Part shown: piece by piece, positions 63,929-64,000 of the stretch
Numbering within the stretch: the stretch's first letter is position 1
Layout: the number at the start of each line of letters is the position of its first letter
NCBI GenBank assembly: GCA_002898315.1
Contig: BEHV01000008.1
Span: 1-64,000, forward strand
Length of the DNA: 64,000 nt
Origin: a bacterium HR19
GTDB lineage: Bacteria; Calescibacteriota; Calescibacteriia; Calescibacteriales; Calescibacteriaceae
Direction: 5' to 3'
Program-made: the position numbers and the translations under genes
Notes under the pieces: model-generated
Databases searched by the model: none
What the model saw: only the letters and a program-made list of their open reading frames with translations
What the model was told of the DNA's origin: nothing

Positions 63929-64000
63929 ATGGCTAAAATAAGTGTTGAAAACGGAAGATTAAAAGTTCCAGATGAAGTTGATATTCCATTCATAGAAGGA
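63929..64000 (+). CDS. Isocitrate dehydrogenase, N-terminus only
   Basis: Only 24 codons are inside the window, from ATG 63929. The visible residues (MAKISVENGRLKVPDEV then IPFIEG) match the start of NADP-dependent isocitrate dehydrogenases, where NGKLxVPxxPIIPYIEGDGIG is conserved. It is divergent from the fructose-bisphosphate aldolase/phosphatase gene across 231 bases. The call is limited by the short visible length. Confidence 0.65.
   Translation, partial: MAKISVENGRLKVPDEVDIPFIEG

Noticed and set aside
1..64000. CRISPR arrays, insertion sequences, prophage or integron structures
   Set aside because: I saw no regularly spaced repeats, transposase genes with terminal repeats, integrase genes or attachment-site duplications. 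The Rpn-type fragment at the left edge is the only mobile-element-like gene.

Overview
The window is AT-rich, densely packed bacterial chromosome with about 48 protein genes on both strands, two tRNAs and one riboswitch. The cell envelope is that of a diderm: a type II secretin (GspD) and its inner-membrane partner (GspF), an MlaD/MCE protein, a LolA-like lipoprotein-sorting protein, C-terminally aromatic beta-barrel candidates, MurA, MraY, Lgt, a SPOR protein, and at least seven lipoproteins with clear lipoboxes. The archaeal-type fructose-1,6-bisphosphate aldolase/phosphatase, the AUA/AGA-rich codon use and the Lys/Glu/Ile-rich proteins suggest a deep-branching thermophile. MopE-type metal-binding repeats, RCC1 repeats and a MYXO-CTERM-like tail recall Myxococcota/Deltaproteobacteria. 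I cannot fix the phylum from the sequence alone.

Layout. 1-9.3 kb: an Rpn-family nuclease fragment, an unknown lipoprotein, an acyl-CoA dehydrogenase divergent from an acyl-CoA ligase, threonine synthase, a cysteine synthase homologue and gspF. 9.3-14.6 kb: topA, trpG/pabA, then a cobalamin riboswitch driving a beta-propeller lipoprotein and cobT. 14.6-25.6 kb: an LppM-like lipoprotein, gspD, a PAP2 phosphatase, an orphan TRAP solute-binding protein, a hot-dog dehydratase-like protein, a large MopE/FN3/RCC1 lipoprotein, carB and smpB. 25.6-38.9 kb: tRNA-Ser, tRNA-Gln, an oxidoreductase, a FlgT-like lipoprotein, an FN3/barrel protein, mraY, a SPOR protein, lgt, murA, a ketopantoate-reductase homologue, ssb, a cobM-cbiG fusion and two NifU-like genes. 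39-46.4 kb: a possible ssDNA-annealing protein, a PpiD/SurA-like foldase, a serine hydrolase, a LolA-like protein, a barrel protein, YbbR and MlaD. 46.5-48.1 kb: an isolated rplF-rplR-rpsE trio. 48.2-51.5 kb: a GlpA-type dehydrogenase and an alkyl-DHAP-synthase homologue, suggesting ether-lipid synthesis. 51.5-64 kb: pdxJ, two large lipoproteins, uvrA, a PHP-domain (CehA/McbA) lipoprotein, the aldolase/phosphatase and the start of an isocitrate dehydrogenase gene.

Expression signals fall into two classes. Some genes have a strong Shine-Dalgarno (AGGAGGT-like). Many others have none and instead carry a -10-like hexamer (TAAAAT, TATAAT, TAAATT) ending exactly 9 bases, or 6-8 bases, before the start codon, which is what leaderless transcription would look like. 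smpB is an extreme case: its ATG lies 9 bases after the 3' end of tRNA-Ser on the same strand.

The most interesting candidates are the B12-riboswitch-controlled propeller lipoprotein, which could be a non-Bacteroidetes analogue of the surface B12-capture protein BtuG; the leaderless start pattern; the tRNA-smpB arrangement; and the ether-lipid gene pair.
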